A DNA stretch of 64,000 nt, from positions 186,001 to 250,000 of the forward strand of contig NZ_SWAR01000004.1 in assembly GCF_006386545.1 (NCBI RefSeq), written 5' to 3'. The stretch is from Methylibium rhizosphaerae (lineage in GTDB: Bacteria > Pseudomonadota > Gammaproteobacteria > Burkholderiales > Burkholderiaceae_C). The notes under the pieces are model-generated. The model saw only the letters and a list, made by a program, of their open reading frames with translations. It was not told where the DNA came from and ran no database searches. Positions 1 to 8,678 of this stretch are shown piece by piece. How positions within the stretch are numbered: the stretch's first letter is position 1; each line of letters starts with the position of its first letter. The position numbers were made by a program, and so were the translations under genes.

Positions 1-2119
1 CGCCGACCAGCTTGCCGGTGGACAACAGGATGCGCGGTGCGTCCGGCGGCAACGCGTCCAACTCAGCCACCAGCATTGCGCGCTGCTTCTTCGACATCCG
101 GCCATGCAGCACGAACGGCGCGGGACTGTGTCCGTCGAAGACAGCCTTGATCGCGTCCAAGTGTTCCGTGCGCTCCGTCAGCACCAGCACCTTTCGGCCT
201 TGCTCAAAAGCGTCCTTGACTTCTGTAGCAATGGTTTCAGTTCGCGCCTGGTCGTTCGCCAGATGTCGAAACACATCCTGAATGCGAGTGTCCGGCGGTA
301 GATCAATCCTAGAGAAGCGGGAGCGCGGTAGCACTTCCATGTCGTGCGGCGCGCCGGCAGGCCTGGCCGCCGTGTGCCGGATGGGCCCGCACTGCATGAA
401 GATGATCGGCTGCTGCCCGTCGCGGCGGACGGGCGTCGCTGTCAGTCCAAGCACATACCTCGCCTTCGTGCGCTTCAGAATGGCGTCGAAAGACGCAGCG
501 CCAACGTGGTGGCACTCATCGACAATCACTTGGCCGTAGTTCTCGACCATCTGGTCCACTTCACCCCGGCGCGAAATCGCCTGCATGACCGCGATGTCCA
601 CCTTGCCGGTGGGCTTCGCTTTGCCGCCACCGATGGCACCGACCACACCCTTCTCGAGGCCGAGGAACACCTGCAGACGCTCTTGCCATTGCTTCAGCAG
701 TTCGGTTCGGTGCACCAGCACCAGTGTGTTGACGCCCCGGCGCGCGATCATCGCGGCGGCCGTAACCGTTTTGCCGAAGGCCGTGGGTGCGCACAACACG
801 CCGGCATGGTGCGGCAACATCGCTGCAACAGCCGCTTCCTGGTCGGCGCGCAGATTGCCTACGAATGCCACTTCGAGCGCCTCACCGCCGAAGCGCTCGT
901 CGCAAACACTGGCGGCGATGCCGTTCTTACGCATCAAGTCCAATGCCGCATCGAGGCATCCGCGCGGTAGCGCGATGTGCTTCGGGAAGTTCTCGGCACA
1001 GCCAATGATGCGTGGCTTGTCCCACACCGACATGCGCATCGCCTGGGCCTTGTAGAACTCGGGGTTCTGGAACGCAGCTAGCCGGATGAGGCGGTTGGCC
1101 AGTGCCTGCGGCAGTTGCGCCTTCTCGAAATAGACCAGGTTCGCCAATGTCACGCTCAGCGACTTCGGCATCGGCCCCGGCAACTTTCCGGTCGATGTGC
1201 TCGCGCGCTTCCAAGGCGTGGCCAGCTCTTCGTCCTCGATGAAGGTGACGTCCAACGGATGGCCACCGCCCGTGGCACGCAGGATGGTCGGCTCGATGTC
1301 ATGCGCATCCATCGGCCGAATGGCAGCAAGAAACGCCCACTGATCAAGACGGGGCCGCAGATCGGCATCGACGAACACGCTGCAGCCCTTCTCGCGCGGC
1401 CCTTTCTGCAACGGCAGGGCAATCAAGTTGCCAAAGCCTCCCTTCGGCATCGTGTCCTGGTTCGGGAACAGCCGGTCGTACGAGGTCAGCTTGAGCTGCC
1501 GCGTGCGTGCGCAGGTGTGACTGATGATGGCCGTGCCAAGGCGGCGGGCATCGCGAGCCGAAATGCGATGGGCGAAGAACAGCCAGGCATGAGCACCGTT
1601 CCCGGAACGCGAGACTTCCAGCGCCGCAGGCACGCCCAGTTCCTCGCACGACTGCATGAACGCCCGCGCATCGTCGCGCCACTGCGCCTCGTCGAAGTCG
1701 ACGGCCAGGAAGAAGCAGCTGTCGTCCTCCAGCAAGGGATAAACGCCGACCGTGTGCTCGCCGGCCAGATGGTCGTAAATCACCGCGTCGGACAGGGGCA
1801 CCAACAATCGGTTGCCGCAATCGCTGCACTTGATGCGCGGCTTCTCGCATACGCCTGCCCGCCACTCGTTGGCACAGGCGGGCGTGTAGCCTGATTTGCT
1901 GGTCGACTTGCTCTCCCAGCGTATAGGGTAGACATCAGTCCGCCCGCGAAACAGCCGACGGAACAACGCGACCTTTTCGTCGGTGGACAGCCTCGACGGC
2001 TCGGGCGTCGGCATCGGCTCTGGCCGCGGCAAACGCCAATCGATGCCGTGCGATTCGAGCAGCGCAATCAGCCGGGCGTTCTCGCCCTGCAACGCGGCGA
2101 GATCATCTCGACCCGGCAT
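1..2119 (-). CDS. TOTE-type primase-helicase (3' end beyond window)
   Basis: I read this frame through the window edge; about 706 residues are visible. Residues 82-101 carry four cysteines (C82, C91, C98, C101) that could bind zinc. An archaeo-eukaryotic primase/polymerase domain follows, with the acidic motif VDFDE (140-144) and the SGNGAHAW motif (172-179). A superfamily 2 helicase follows with Walker A APTAFGKT (444-451), DECH (534-537) and a TATP motif near 560. This order matches the primase-helicase proteins called TOTE conflict systems, thought to be nucleic-acid-targeting defence effectors. The ATG at 2119 overlaps the upstream gene by 17 bases, which suggests translational coupling. 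The C-terminus, where a nuclease or helicase C-lobe would lie, is not visible. Confidence 0.85.
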   Translation of the reverse strand, partial: MPGRDDLAALQGENARLIALLESHGIDWRLPRPEPMPTPEPSRLSTDEKVALFRRLFRGRTDVYPIRWESKSTSKSGYTPACANEWRAGVCEKPRIKCSDCGNRLLVPLSDAVIYDHLAGEHTVGVYPLLEDDSCFFLAVDFDEAQWRDDARAFMQSCEELGVPAALEVSRSGNGAHAWLFFAHRISARDARRLGTAIISHTCARTRQLKLTSYDRLFPNQDTMPKGGFGNLIALPLQKGPREKGCSVFVDADLRPRLDQWAFLAAIRPMDAHDIEPTILRATGGGHPLDVTFIEDEELATPWKRASTSTGKLPGPMPKSLSVTLANLVYFEKAQLPQALANRLIRLAAFQNPEFYKAQAMRMSVWDKPRIIGCAENFPKHIALPRGCLDAALDLMRKNGIAASVCDERFGGEALEVAFVGNLRADQEAAVAAMLPHHAGVLCAPTAFGKTVTAAAMIARRGVNTLVLVHRTELLKQWQERLQVFLGLEKGVVGAIGGGKAKPTGKVDIAVMQAISRRGEVDQMVENYGQVIVDECHHVGAASFDAILKRTKARYVLGLTATPVRRDGQQPIIFMQCGPIRHTAARPAGAPHDMEVLPRSRFSRIDLPPDTRIQDVFRHLANDQARTETIATEVKDAFEQGRKVLVLTERTEHLDAIKAVFDGHSPAPFVLHGRMSKKQRAMLVAELDALPPDAPRILLSTGKLVG

Positions 2120-2657
2120 CGAATCCGACCCCAGCGAGCATATCGTCCATCTCATCGCCGACGCCGTACCCGAAGTTGTGGCTGAGCCGACGCACGGCAT
2201 CCAGGCGCACCAGCAGCTCCTGCCCGCGATCCTCCGGCAGCGCACCGCAGGCCTTCAGCGCCTGCTCGAACATCCGCACCAGGGCGTCGAAGTACCCTTC
2301 ATCCTGAAGGCCAACATCGTTGCTGAAGCCCGAGGCGCGTTCGCAGTAGAAGACCATCAACTCGGCCAACCCTTCTGGCTGACCGACGGCCTTCTTGTAG
2401 TCCGCGAGGGCTTTCTTGGCCTTCGCTACGGACGTGTCCTGGTTCTTGAATACATCCGGCCACAGCCAGCGATCGATGGTCGCCTTGTACGGCTTGAGCA
2501 CGTCGTCGCCGAGCGCAAAACGGGCGTGCAGGAAAGCTTGGTTGTCCTTGCTGGTGGCGTACAGATCGTGCACGAGGTTGATCAAGCCGTCTCTGTCGAA
2601 ACCGGCGAGCTTGGCTTTGAGGTCCGTCCAGGTTGGTTTGGTGTCTCGGGCTTTCAT
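2103..2657 (-). CDS. Small protein of unknown function next to the primase-helicase
   Basis: This is a 184-residue, charged, mostly helical protein without signal peptide or membrane segment. The N-terminal pattern, a lysine-rich helix then a stretch reading LINLVHDLY, resembles the DUF6155 type of small protein, but I hold that loosely. It lies 44 bases after the DUF5655 nuclease gene and overlaps the start of the primase-helicase by 17 bases. Its position suggests an accessory subunit or regulator of that enzyme. No catalytic motif is visible. Confidence 0.75.
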   Translation of the reverse strand: MKARDTKPTWTDLKAKLAGFDRDGLINLVHDLYATSKDNQAFLHARFALGDDVLKPYKATIDRWLWPDVFKNQDTSVAKAKKALADYKKAVGQPEGLAELMVFYCERASGFSNDVGLQDEGYFDALVRMFEQALKACGALPEDRGQELLVRLDAVRRLSHNFGYGVGDEMDDMLAGVGFDAGSR

Positions 2658-2701
2658 TGGAGGTCTGTCCCGCTCCTGCGGCGACGTTGGTTGCGTGTTG
2701 G

Positions 2702-3661
2702 CTACGGCCCAAGCGCCGACCGGCCCTCATACGCCATTAGGATCAACGGTTTCGCCGCGTCCAGGTCTGCCTGAGAGGCCAAGGCCAGCTCCAAGTTGCC
2801 GGTACCCCAATGCCCTTGTTGCCTGACATCCCGTCCGTTTGGCGGCAGCGGGAGCAGTTGGTCGGGATCGACATGCAGGTACAGAAGCAGCCGGGCCTTC
2901 TGCGGAACGACCGTGGCAAAGTTCTTCAAGCGCTTGAAGGCCACGTACAGCTTCAGCTCCTTGCGTTGCACGTCGTCGCCCAGCGACAGAACGTGGCCCT
3001 CAAGGGATGACATCAACTCGCCCAAGTGGGGCGGCAGCAAGGGAAGCCATTCGGCAAACGACCGATCCCCAGCGCCGGCCTTTGTCGCAACGGGCTCGGT
3101 AAGTGGCGACTTCGGCAACTTCGCCGGCTTGGTTACCGAAGCGCGGCCACTATTCGCGCTGGTTGCGTTGGCCAACTCCAGCAGTAGCAGTTCCTCGCCA
3201 AACCGTCGATATCGGATCAGCTCGATGTTTCGGTTGATCTGCTGCACCGCATGGCCGTCGTACTTGGTGAAGTCGGCCGCGATGCACACCAGTCGCGGTG
3301 CTGTCCAGTCGATGGCATCGGCCGCCGGCTTGCCCAGCTTGTCCATCACCAGCAGCTTGAACTCGGCTTGGTGGTCCATCAACCAGTCCAGGTAGAACAG
3401 GCCCTGGTTGATGACGTTCTCGCCGACCGAGCGCTTGTATTCCAGGATCACCGGGCAGTTGTTCTCGTCGAGACCCAACGAGTCGATGCGTCCCGCGTGG
3501 GTCTTGCCGGTGGAGTACTCGGTGGCCAAGAAGCGGATGCCAAGCAGCGTGTCGAGATTGGCCTCGATCAGCGTCTGCAACGGCTTCTCTAGGTCGGAGG
3601 CGTCGCCTTGCAGTTCGACGGCCCGGCCGGATTGGAGGCGGAAGAGTTTGATGTCGCTCAT
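2702..3661 (-). CDS. PD-(D/E)XK nuclease-like protein with DUF5655-type C-terminus
   Basis: The N-terminal 150 residues look like a NucS/DUF91-type endonuclease fold: D60 in GRIDSLG, then E74-x-K76 in ILEYKR, then an N-x-x-QGLFYLDWL helix. This is the usual catalytic arrangement of PD-(D/E)XK enzymes. The C-terminal third, with a conserved lysine-rich stretch around KELKLYVAFKR, resembles DUF5655. Its start overlaps the stop of the upstream ATPase gene in an ATGA arrangement, so the two are probably made together. A plausible role is the cutting partner of that ATPase. Chemistry and substrate are inferred from motifs only. Confidence 0.8.
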   Translation of the reverse strand: MSDIKLFRLQSGRAVELQGDASDLEKPLQTLIEANLDTLLGIRFLATEYSTGKTHAGRIDSLGLDENNCPVILEYKRSVGENVINQGLFYLDWLMDHQAEFKLLVMDKLGKPAADAIDWTAPRLVCIAADFTKYDGHAVQQINRNIELIRYRRFGEELLLLELANATSANSGRASVTKPAKLPKSPLTEPVATKAGAGDRSFAEWLPLLPPHLGELMSSLEGHVLSLGDDVQRKELKLYVAFKRLKNFATVVPQKARLLLYLHVDPDQLLPLPPNGRDVRQQGHWGTGNLELALASQADLDAAKPLILMAYEGRSALGP

Positions 3662-5631
3662 GGCAGGTCGCAGCGCAGAAGCCGTTCATCGTGCGGTGCG
3701 CCGCGCAGTTCCAGGCGTAGCCAGGGTGACTTCTGCAACTCCGGTGGCGGCGGAGTTGTGGTGGTCACGATGTATTGGAAGGCCGACGAGGATGCCCCTT
3801 CCAGTCCGCGCACCACGTCAAACAAGCGGTGATAAACGCTGAGTCCCAAATCGGCTTCGCGAGGGCTGTCGTGCAACAGGAACGCGGGCAGGCGGGTCGC
3901 GCCTTCCATGCTCATGCACATCACGGCCAGGTCGAAGGCGATCACTTTCAATGATTCGATTGCAGCGGTGGACCGCTCGCCGCCCCACTGGATGACCAGC
4001 TTCAAGCCGTTGCCGTCCAAGCTGACCCGGCCCGAAGCGGTCGGTCCGACGGCCGCCCGGATCACCGCATCGAAGCAGGTGGACAGGCGCGCAAAGACCG
4101 TGGCTTGCTGATCGCGGAAGGCCACCAAGCTTTCACGCTTGGCATCGATCTGTTCCTGCAGCTGCGCGGCCTGGGTCTGTGCCAGTTCCCAGGCGGCCCA
4201 ATCGCGTTCCAGGCGTTCGATGTCGTCCAGGTTCTTTCTGCCTCGGCGCCAGGCCGACGATCGGGTGTCGCTCACGCTTTCCGCCCGCGACAAGGCTTGC
4301 CGCAGGGCGTCGCGCTCGGAGCGCGCCGATGGCAATTGCCGACCCACCGCATCGACCTGCTGCCGCACCTCGTCGATCACTGCCTGCTTGTCGTCGATCT
4401 GCCGTTTCAGCGCCTCGTGTCGTTCACGCAGGGCGGCCAGGTCCGGCAATTCGCGCGACAGCTGGCACCCTTGCGCCAGTGCTCGATCGATTGGCACTTC
4501 ACACACGGGACAGGCCGGCACTTCGGCATCCCGCACGCGCGCCGAAGCGCCGGGCAACTCGGCGCGGAGTTGCCGCAACAGCAATTCATGCAAGGGCAGG
4601 CTGCTGTTCAGCACGGCCCACTGCTTCTCGAGTTCGGCCACTTGTTGTGCCGCCTCGCGAGTACGCTGGCGCAGATCGTCCAAGTTCGACACGTCCACGG
4701 CCGGGTCGACCTTCGCGGCCTGCGCCAGCTTCTGACGGGCCGCCTGGCGTAGCACTTCAAGGCCCAGGCGCCCGTCGGGAACCGACGTTGCCGACAACCC
4801 CACGGCGCGCAACACGTCGGCATGCAATTGTCCGCAGGCCCATTGCCAACGCCCCACCTCGCCGAGCTTGGCCTTGTGCGCCTCTGATTGCGCATTGGCA
4901 GCAGCTTGCAGTTCGATCTCTTCCGGCGAAATGGCGGCGATCAGCACCCGCATCGCGTCTTGCAGGCGGCTGCGGGACATGGACCGGGTCGGCGAATCCG
5001 AATCGGACTCTGCCGCACGCCAATCGAGCACGTGATCGAAGCGGCACTCCTGGTCCCGCGTCAACCAAGCCAGCGCCACCCGCCACGCGTCATGCCGGTG
5101 ATCCACCGGCATCAGGCCCGCGACCCGGGCCGTGAGCACCTGCCGCTCGATGGCGTCGAGCAAGGGCGCCATGCCAGTGGGCTCAGTCAGGCGGTCAAAC
5201 AGCTGCTCTGGCGAAACCCCTTCGACCGCGAAGTGCCCCCGCCCCACCCCTAGGGGCCGCAGCACCGCCCAGGGCGTGCCTTTCAACATCACCTCGGCCG
5301 ACACCCAGCCGTTCAAGAAGGCGGCGCTGATGCTGAGCCGCTGCGGATCCGGGGCAAAACGATCCTCCCCCAGGCAATAGCGCAGCAGGCGGCAGAACAG
5401 CGTCTTGCCGGCACCGTGCCCCAACTCGCCCGACTCGTTCCGGCTACCCATGTCGGCTGGGTCAGGCGACCAGATGAAGTTCAGGCCCGGCCGCAGTTCG
5501 ATGTTGCGCACGGCCTCGCTGGGCTCCTTCCAAAGGGTGAGCCGGCGCACCCACAGCGCCGGCATTTCGCCGCCAGGCGGCAGCGTGATGGCCAGCGGTG
5601 CGGGGCCGAACAGATCAGGCTGCGCGGGCAT
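3658..5631 (-). CDS. Rad50/SMC-like ATPase in a type I restriction locus
   Basis: This 657-residue protein has a P-loop, GHGAGKT (71-77), near the N-terminus. A long central coiled-coil region is interrupted by CPVCEVPID, a CxxC element like the zinc hook of Rad50. Near the C-terminus is a Walker-B-like strand ending HDSPREAD, similar to DUF2326-type ATPases. I chose the ATG at 5631 because it starts cleanly (MPAQPDLFGP) and overlaps hsdS by 17 bases; the frame is open further upstream but reads only as shadow of hsdS. It is probably a DNA- or end-sensing ATPase acting with the nuclease encoded by the next gene. Confidence 0.82.
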   Translation of the reverse strand: MPAQPDLFGPAPLAITLPPGGEMPALWVRRLTLWKEPSEAVRNIELRPGLNFIWSPDPADMGSRNESGELGHGAGKTLFCRLLRYCLGEDRFAPDPQRLSISAAFLNGWVSAEVMLKGTPWAVLRPLGVGRGHFAVEGVSPEQLFDRLTEPTGMAPLLDAIERQVLTARVAGLMPVDHRHDAWRVALAWLTRDQECRFDHVLDWRAAESDSDSPTRSMSRSRLQDAMRVLIAAISPEEIELQAAANAQSEAHKAKLGEVGRWQWACGQLHADVLRAVGLSATSVPDGRLGLEVLRQAARQKLAQAAKVDPAVDVSNLDDLRQRTREAAQQVAELEKQWAVLNSSLPLHELLLRQLRAELPGASARVRDAEVPACPVCEVPIDRALAQGCQLSRELPDLAALRERHEALKRQIDDKQAVIDEVRQQVDAVGRQLPSARSERDALRQALSRAESVSDTRSSAWRRGRKNLDDIERLERDWAAWELAQTQAAQLQEQIDAKRESLVAFRDQQATVFARLSTCFDAVIRAAVGPTASGRVSLDGNGLKLVIQWGGERSTAAIESLKVIAFDLAVMCMSMEGATRLPAFLLHDSPREADLGLSVYHRLFDVVRGLEGASSSAFQYIVTTTTPPPPELQKSPWLRLELRGAPHDERLLRCDLP

Positions 5632-7630
5632 GGACAAAGTCCCCGGCCGCCGCGGGCAGCAAGGGCAAGACCGCCTCGGCGCCATGGGCTCGCAGATACG
5701 CCACCACCCAGCCGGCGCGGCCACCGGGCCAGCCGGCGGTGTCCACGCGATCCGCTCCGGGGCCCAGGGCCCAGGTGTCCTGCGGGCCGGAACCGGACGC
5801 CACCAGGTCGCCACGGGCCCGCAGGCCGGAAAGGGCTCGGCGCCAATGGGTGTTGACCGAGGGCTGCAAGGTGGCCACAGACGCCGGCAATGGCTCCGCT
5901 TCGGCACCCACCAGACGGCGCCAAGATGCCGATTCGTTGGTAGGCAGCACAGCGGTGAAGAGGCGTGGCTGAAGGCACAGCATGGCTGCCAGGCGCGCTT
6001 GGTCCTGAGGCATGGGTTCGCTCCAGGCTTTCAGCACGGCGATGAGCAGCGCGGTCGTCGCGTGCTCGTCGGGCTGCGCGCTTGCGGCCCATGCGCCTGA
6101 GGGCAGCGCGGCCCAATCGGGCTGCGTGGTTGGCAGCGGGGCGGACGGGTTCGCTTGCTTGCTTCGAGGCCGGCCACGTGGCGCCTTTACTGCAGCGGTC
6201 GGTGTCTTGGCGAGGCGCTGGAGTAGAACGCTGGCGGGTTCGTCATTCGGGTCTTGCTGCACCAGCTCACCGCGAAAGGCCTTCGACAGCAACTGCGGGG
6301 CCAATCGCTGAGCATGACGACGCATCGCGTTCCAGTGGGCTTCGATTTGACCTGCCAGCAAGAACAAGCGGTCCACTTGCCGCACGATCTCCTCTTGCTC
6401 TGGCAGGGAAGGCAAAGGTATCTGGAGCGCGCGCACGTCGCCGATGTTGATGCCGCGGACGGCGACACCACGGACAGCCTTCGTCATACGTCTCTGTGCG
6501 TCTGGAGACAACAACGCGTAGTACACATACCGCGCGTTCAACCGACTGGTAATTGAAAGTCGCGCCGTGTCCTGTGTGATGTTTGCCCCTTCGAGTTCGG
6601 GCGGGATCACAATCAGCCGGCCTACACTGCCTCGAATTGATAGCAAGAGATCTCCGCTCATCAACCGAGCACGTTTGTACTGGAGGTCGATTTCTGAAGC
6701 AGTCCTCTTTATGGAATCCAAGTTCAACCTATTGCCAGGGAAATCTGCGACGCGGATATACGGAACGCCTTCGGAAAGCTCAGGCCCGGGTTTCAGAATT
6801 CCATAGGTAATCGGGCGACCTGGACGGCAGCAGTCGCGCAACCTGCTGATCGTCCATCCCTCTGGAAGTTGGTCGATCGATAGATCATGCGCCTCCTCTG
6901 TAGGATCTGACGCATTACCTCGCTCGTGACCGCCAGCGGTCACGTGATCCGCTTCGATTGCGTGACGCAACTCCACTGCGGGAGGCAGGCCAACTTGTCG
7001 GTCTCGCCATTCTTCTGTAAGTACTCCAAAAGTAGCAGCATCCAAGACAGCCTGCCGAAACCGCTTGAGCAACGCCGGAATGGCATCCAGGCGGTCATTG
7101 CAGGCTTGGATGCGGGCCAGCAGGGTGTTGAGTTGGTCGGCGATGCGGGTTTGCTCTTTCAATGGCGGCAGCGGCAGAACGCGCTCGCTCAAATATTCCT
7201 TGGGCACTCGCTTATGCCCCACTGACCCCGTCATGTGCGTCGCGCCCTCGCGCACGAATTCTTCAGTCTTCAGGAACGCGAGTAGGTAGCGCGCATCGAT
7301 CACGCCAGTTCGAGGCCGACAGACAAAGTATTCGGTGCTACCGGCGCCCATTCGGTTCGGCAACCCGCGCGCCAGACCAGCCTTACCGTTCTCGAAACAC
7401 GGTGTGATCTTCGCCAGCAGCACATCACCGTCGCAGAAGTGGCTGTAGCCTCGCTTGACCTCTGCCCAAGGCCTTGGCTGAAACGCAAAGCCATCCAAAT
7501 ACGATTTCCCGAGCAACGCCATGGGGACAAATCCGACAAGCGTTGTATCAGCCAGGTCGGTAGTCTTTGGATTGAGTTCGATCACAGCGCCAATGGTGGT
7601 CGTCTCCCAGGTCGAGGGCCAGTCACTCAT
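5615..7630 (-). CDS. hsdS: Type I restriction-modification specificity subunit with long C-terminal extension
   Basis: HsdS sets the DNA sequence recognised by the HsdM/HsdR complex. Two target-recognition halves are visible, each ending in a conserved helix (PLPPLKEQTRIADQL and PLPSLPEQEEIVRQV). The canonical protein would end near residue 470 (KAFRGELV), yet this one continues for about 200 residues. The tail has a basic linker (GRPRSK) and a helical, possibly winged-helix region. The start is the ATG at 7630 (MSDWPSTW), which overlaps the DUF1016 gene by 8 bases. The tail may dock the adjacent ATPase; that is inference from gene order. Confidence 0.92.
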   Translation of the reverse strand: MSDWPSTWETTTIGAVIELNPKTTDLADTTLVGFVPMALLGKSYLDGFAFQPRPWAEVKRGYSHFCDGDVLLAKITPCFENGKAGLARGLPNRMGAGSTEYFVCRPRTGVIDARYLLAFLKTEEFVREGATHMTGSVGHKRVPKEYLSERVLPLPPLKEQTRIADQLNTLLARIQACNDRLDAIPALLKRFRQAVLDAATFGVLTEEWRDRQVGLPPAVELRHAIEADHVTAGGHERGNASDPTEEAHDLSIDQLPEGWTISRLRDCCRPGRPITYGILKPGPELSEGVPYIRVADFPGNRLNLDSIKRTASEIDLQYKRARLMSGDLLLSIRGSVGRLIVIPPELEGANITQDTARLSITSRLNARYVYYALLSPDAQRRMTKAVRGVAVRGINIGDVRALQIPLPSLPEQEEIVRQVDRLFLLAGQIEAHWNAMRRHAQRLAPQLLSKAFRGELVQQDPNDEPASVLLQRLAKTPTAAVKAPRGRPRSKQANPSAPLPTTQPDWAALPSGAWAASAQPDEHATTALLIAVLKAWSEPMPQDQARLAAMLCLQPRLFTAVLPTNESASWRRLVGAEAEPLPASVATLQPSVNTHWRRALSGLRARGDLVASGSGPQDTWALGPGADRVDTAGWPGGRAGWVVAYLRAHGAEAVLPLLPAAAGDFVHARAA

Positions 7631-8678
7631 CTTCCCGTCCCTCCAACAACACCCCCCGCCGCGCCAACCGCTCCCGCGCCTCCACCAACGCCGCATGCAA
7701 CTGCCGCTCCAGTTCCGCCTTCGGCGGCAGCTCCGTCCAATACTCCGCAACGGTGATACCGTCCTTGTGCATCTGCAGCAGCTCCACCTGCTCGCGGCTG
7801 GATTCGGCACACAGGATCAGGCCGATGGGCGCTTCTTCGCCGGCCTGGCGTTCGTGCTTGTCCAGCCATTTGAGGTACAGCTCCATCTGGCCCTTGTGCG
7901 CGGCCTTGAAGCGGCCGAGCTTGAGTTCGATGGCCACCAGGCGGCGCAGCCGGCGGTGGAAGAACAGCAGGTCGAGGTAGAAGTCCTCGCCGTCGATCAC
8001 CAGGCGCTTCTGCCGCTCGACGAAGGCAAACCCGCGCCCCAGTTCCAGGATGAAGGCTTCCAGCTGGCGCAGGATGGCGGCTTCGAGGTCGGCCTCGTCA
8101 TGGCCTTGGCGCAAGCCCAGGAAGTCCAGGAAGTACGGGTCTTTGAAGACCTGGGCAGGCGTCGTGTCGGCGGATGACGGCAGCCCCGGGGCCTGGGCAT
8201 TGGCAATCTCGCTGCGCTCGTAGGCCTTGCGTTCGATCTGGCGGTGCAACTCGCGCACGCTCCAGCGTGCTTCCACGCATTGCTGCGCGTAGAACCAGCG
8301 TGCGGCCTCGGTCTTGAGGGGGATGAGCTGCAGGAAGTGCGTCCAGCTCAATTGGCGCATCAGTGATGCGACTTTCTCCGGGTCGGGGAAGGCCTGGGCG
8401 AACTGCACCATGCGGCGCAGGTTCTTGGCCTCGAACCCGCGCCCGAATTCTTCAGCCAGGCGTTGCCCGAGCCTGGCCATGATCTGGCCGCCATACTGCG
8501 CGCGCTCACCACCCAGCACTTCGGACGCCAGGCGCTGGCCGACCGTCCAGTACAGCCGGGTCAGCTCAGCGTTCACCGCGCCGGCCAGCCGCTGGCGGCT
8601 GGCGGCGATCAGCGCGCGCAGCTCGGCGTGCAGGCTCTCCGGCGGGGTGCCGGCCGGGGTGGCCATCAATTCCTTCAT
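7623..8678 (-). CDS. DUF1016 (YhcG-type) PD-(D/E)XK nuclease
   Basis: This 351-residue protein has an N-terminal helical region typical of DUF1016 (motif RLYWTVGQRL near 41-50 and GFEAKNLRRM near 81-90). A C-terminal PD-(D/E)XK nuclease core carries D236 and E251-L-K253 (VAIELKLG). Family members are often found between hsdM and hsdS in type I restriction loci, as here. The ATG overlaps the hsdM stop by four bases and the 3' end overlaps hsdS by eight, so it is surely co-transcribed. Its target in restriction systems is not settled. Confidence 0.92.
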   Translation of the reverse strand: MKELMATPAGTPPESLHAELRALIAASRQRLAGAVNAELTRLYWTVGQRLASEVLGGERAQYGGQIMARLGQRLAEEFGRGFEAKNLRRMVQFAQAFPDPEKVASLMRQLSWTHFLQLIPLKTEAARWFYAQQCVEARWSVRELHRQIERKAYERSEIANAQAPGLPSSADTTPAQVFKDPYFLDFLGLRQGHDEADLEAAILRQLEAFILELGRGFAFVERQKRLVIDGEDFYLDLLFFHRRLRRLVAIELKLGRFKAAHKGQMELYLKWLDKHERQAGEEAPIGLILCAESSREQVELLQMHKDGITVAEYWTELPPKAELERQLHAALVEARERLARRGVLLEGREDE

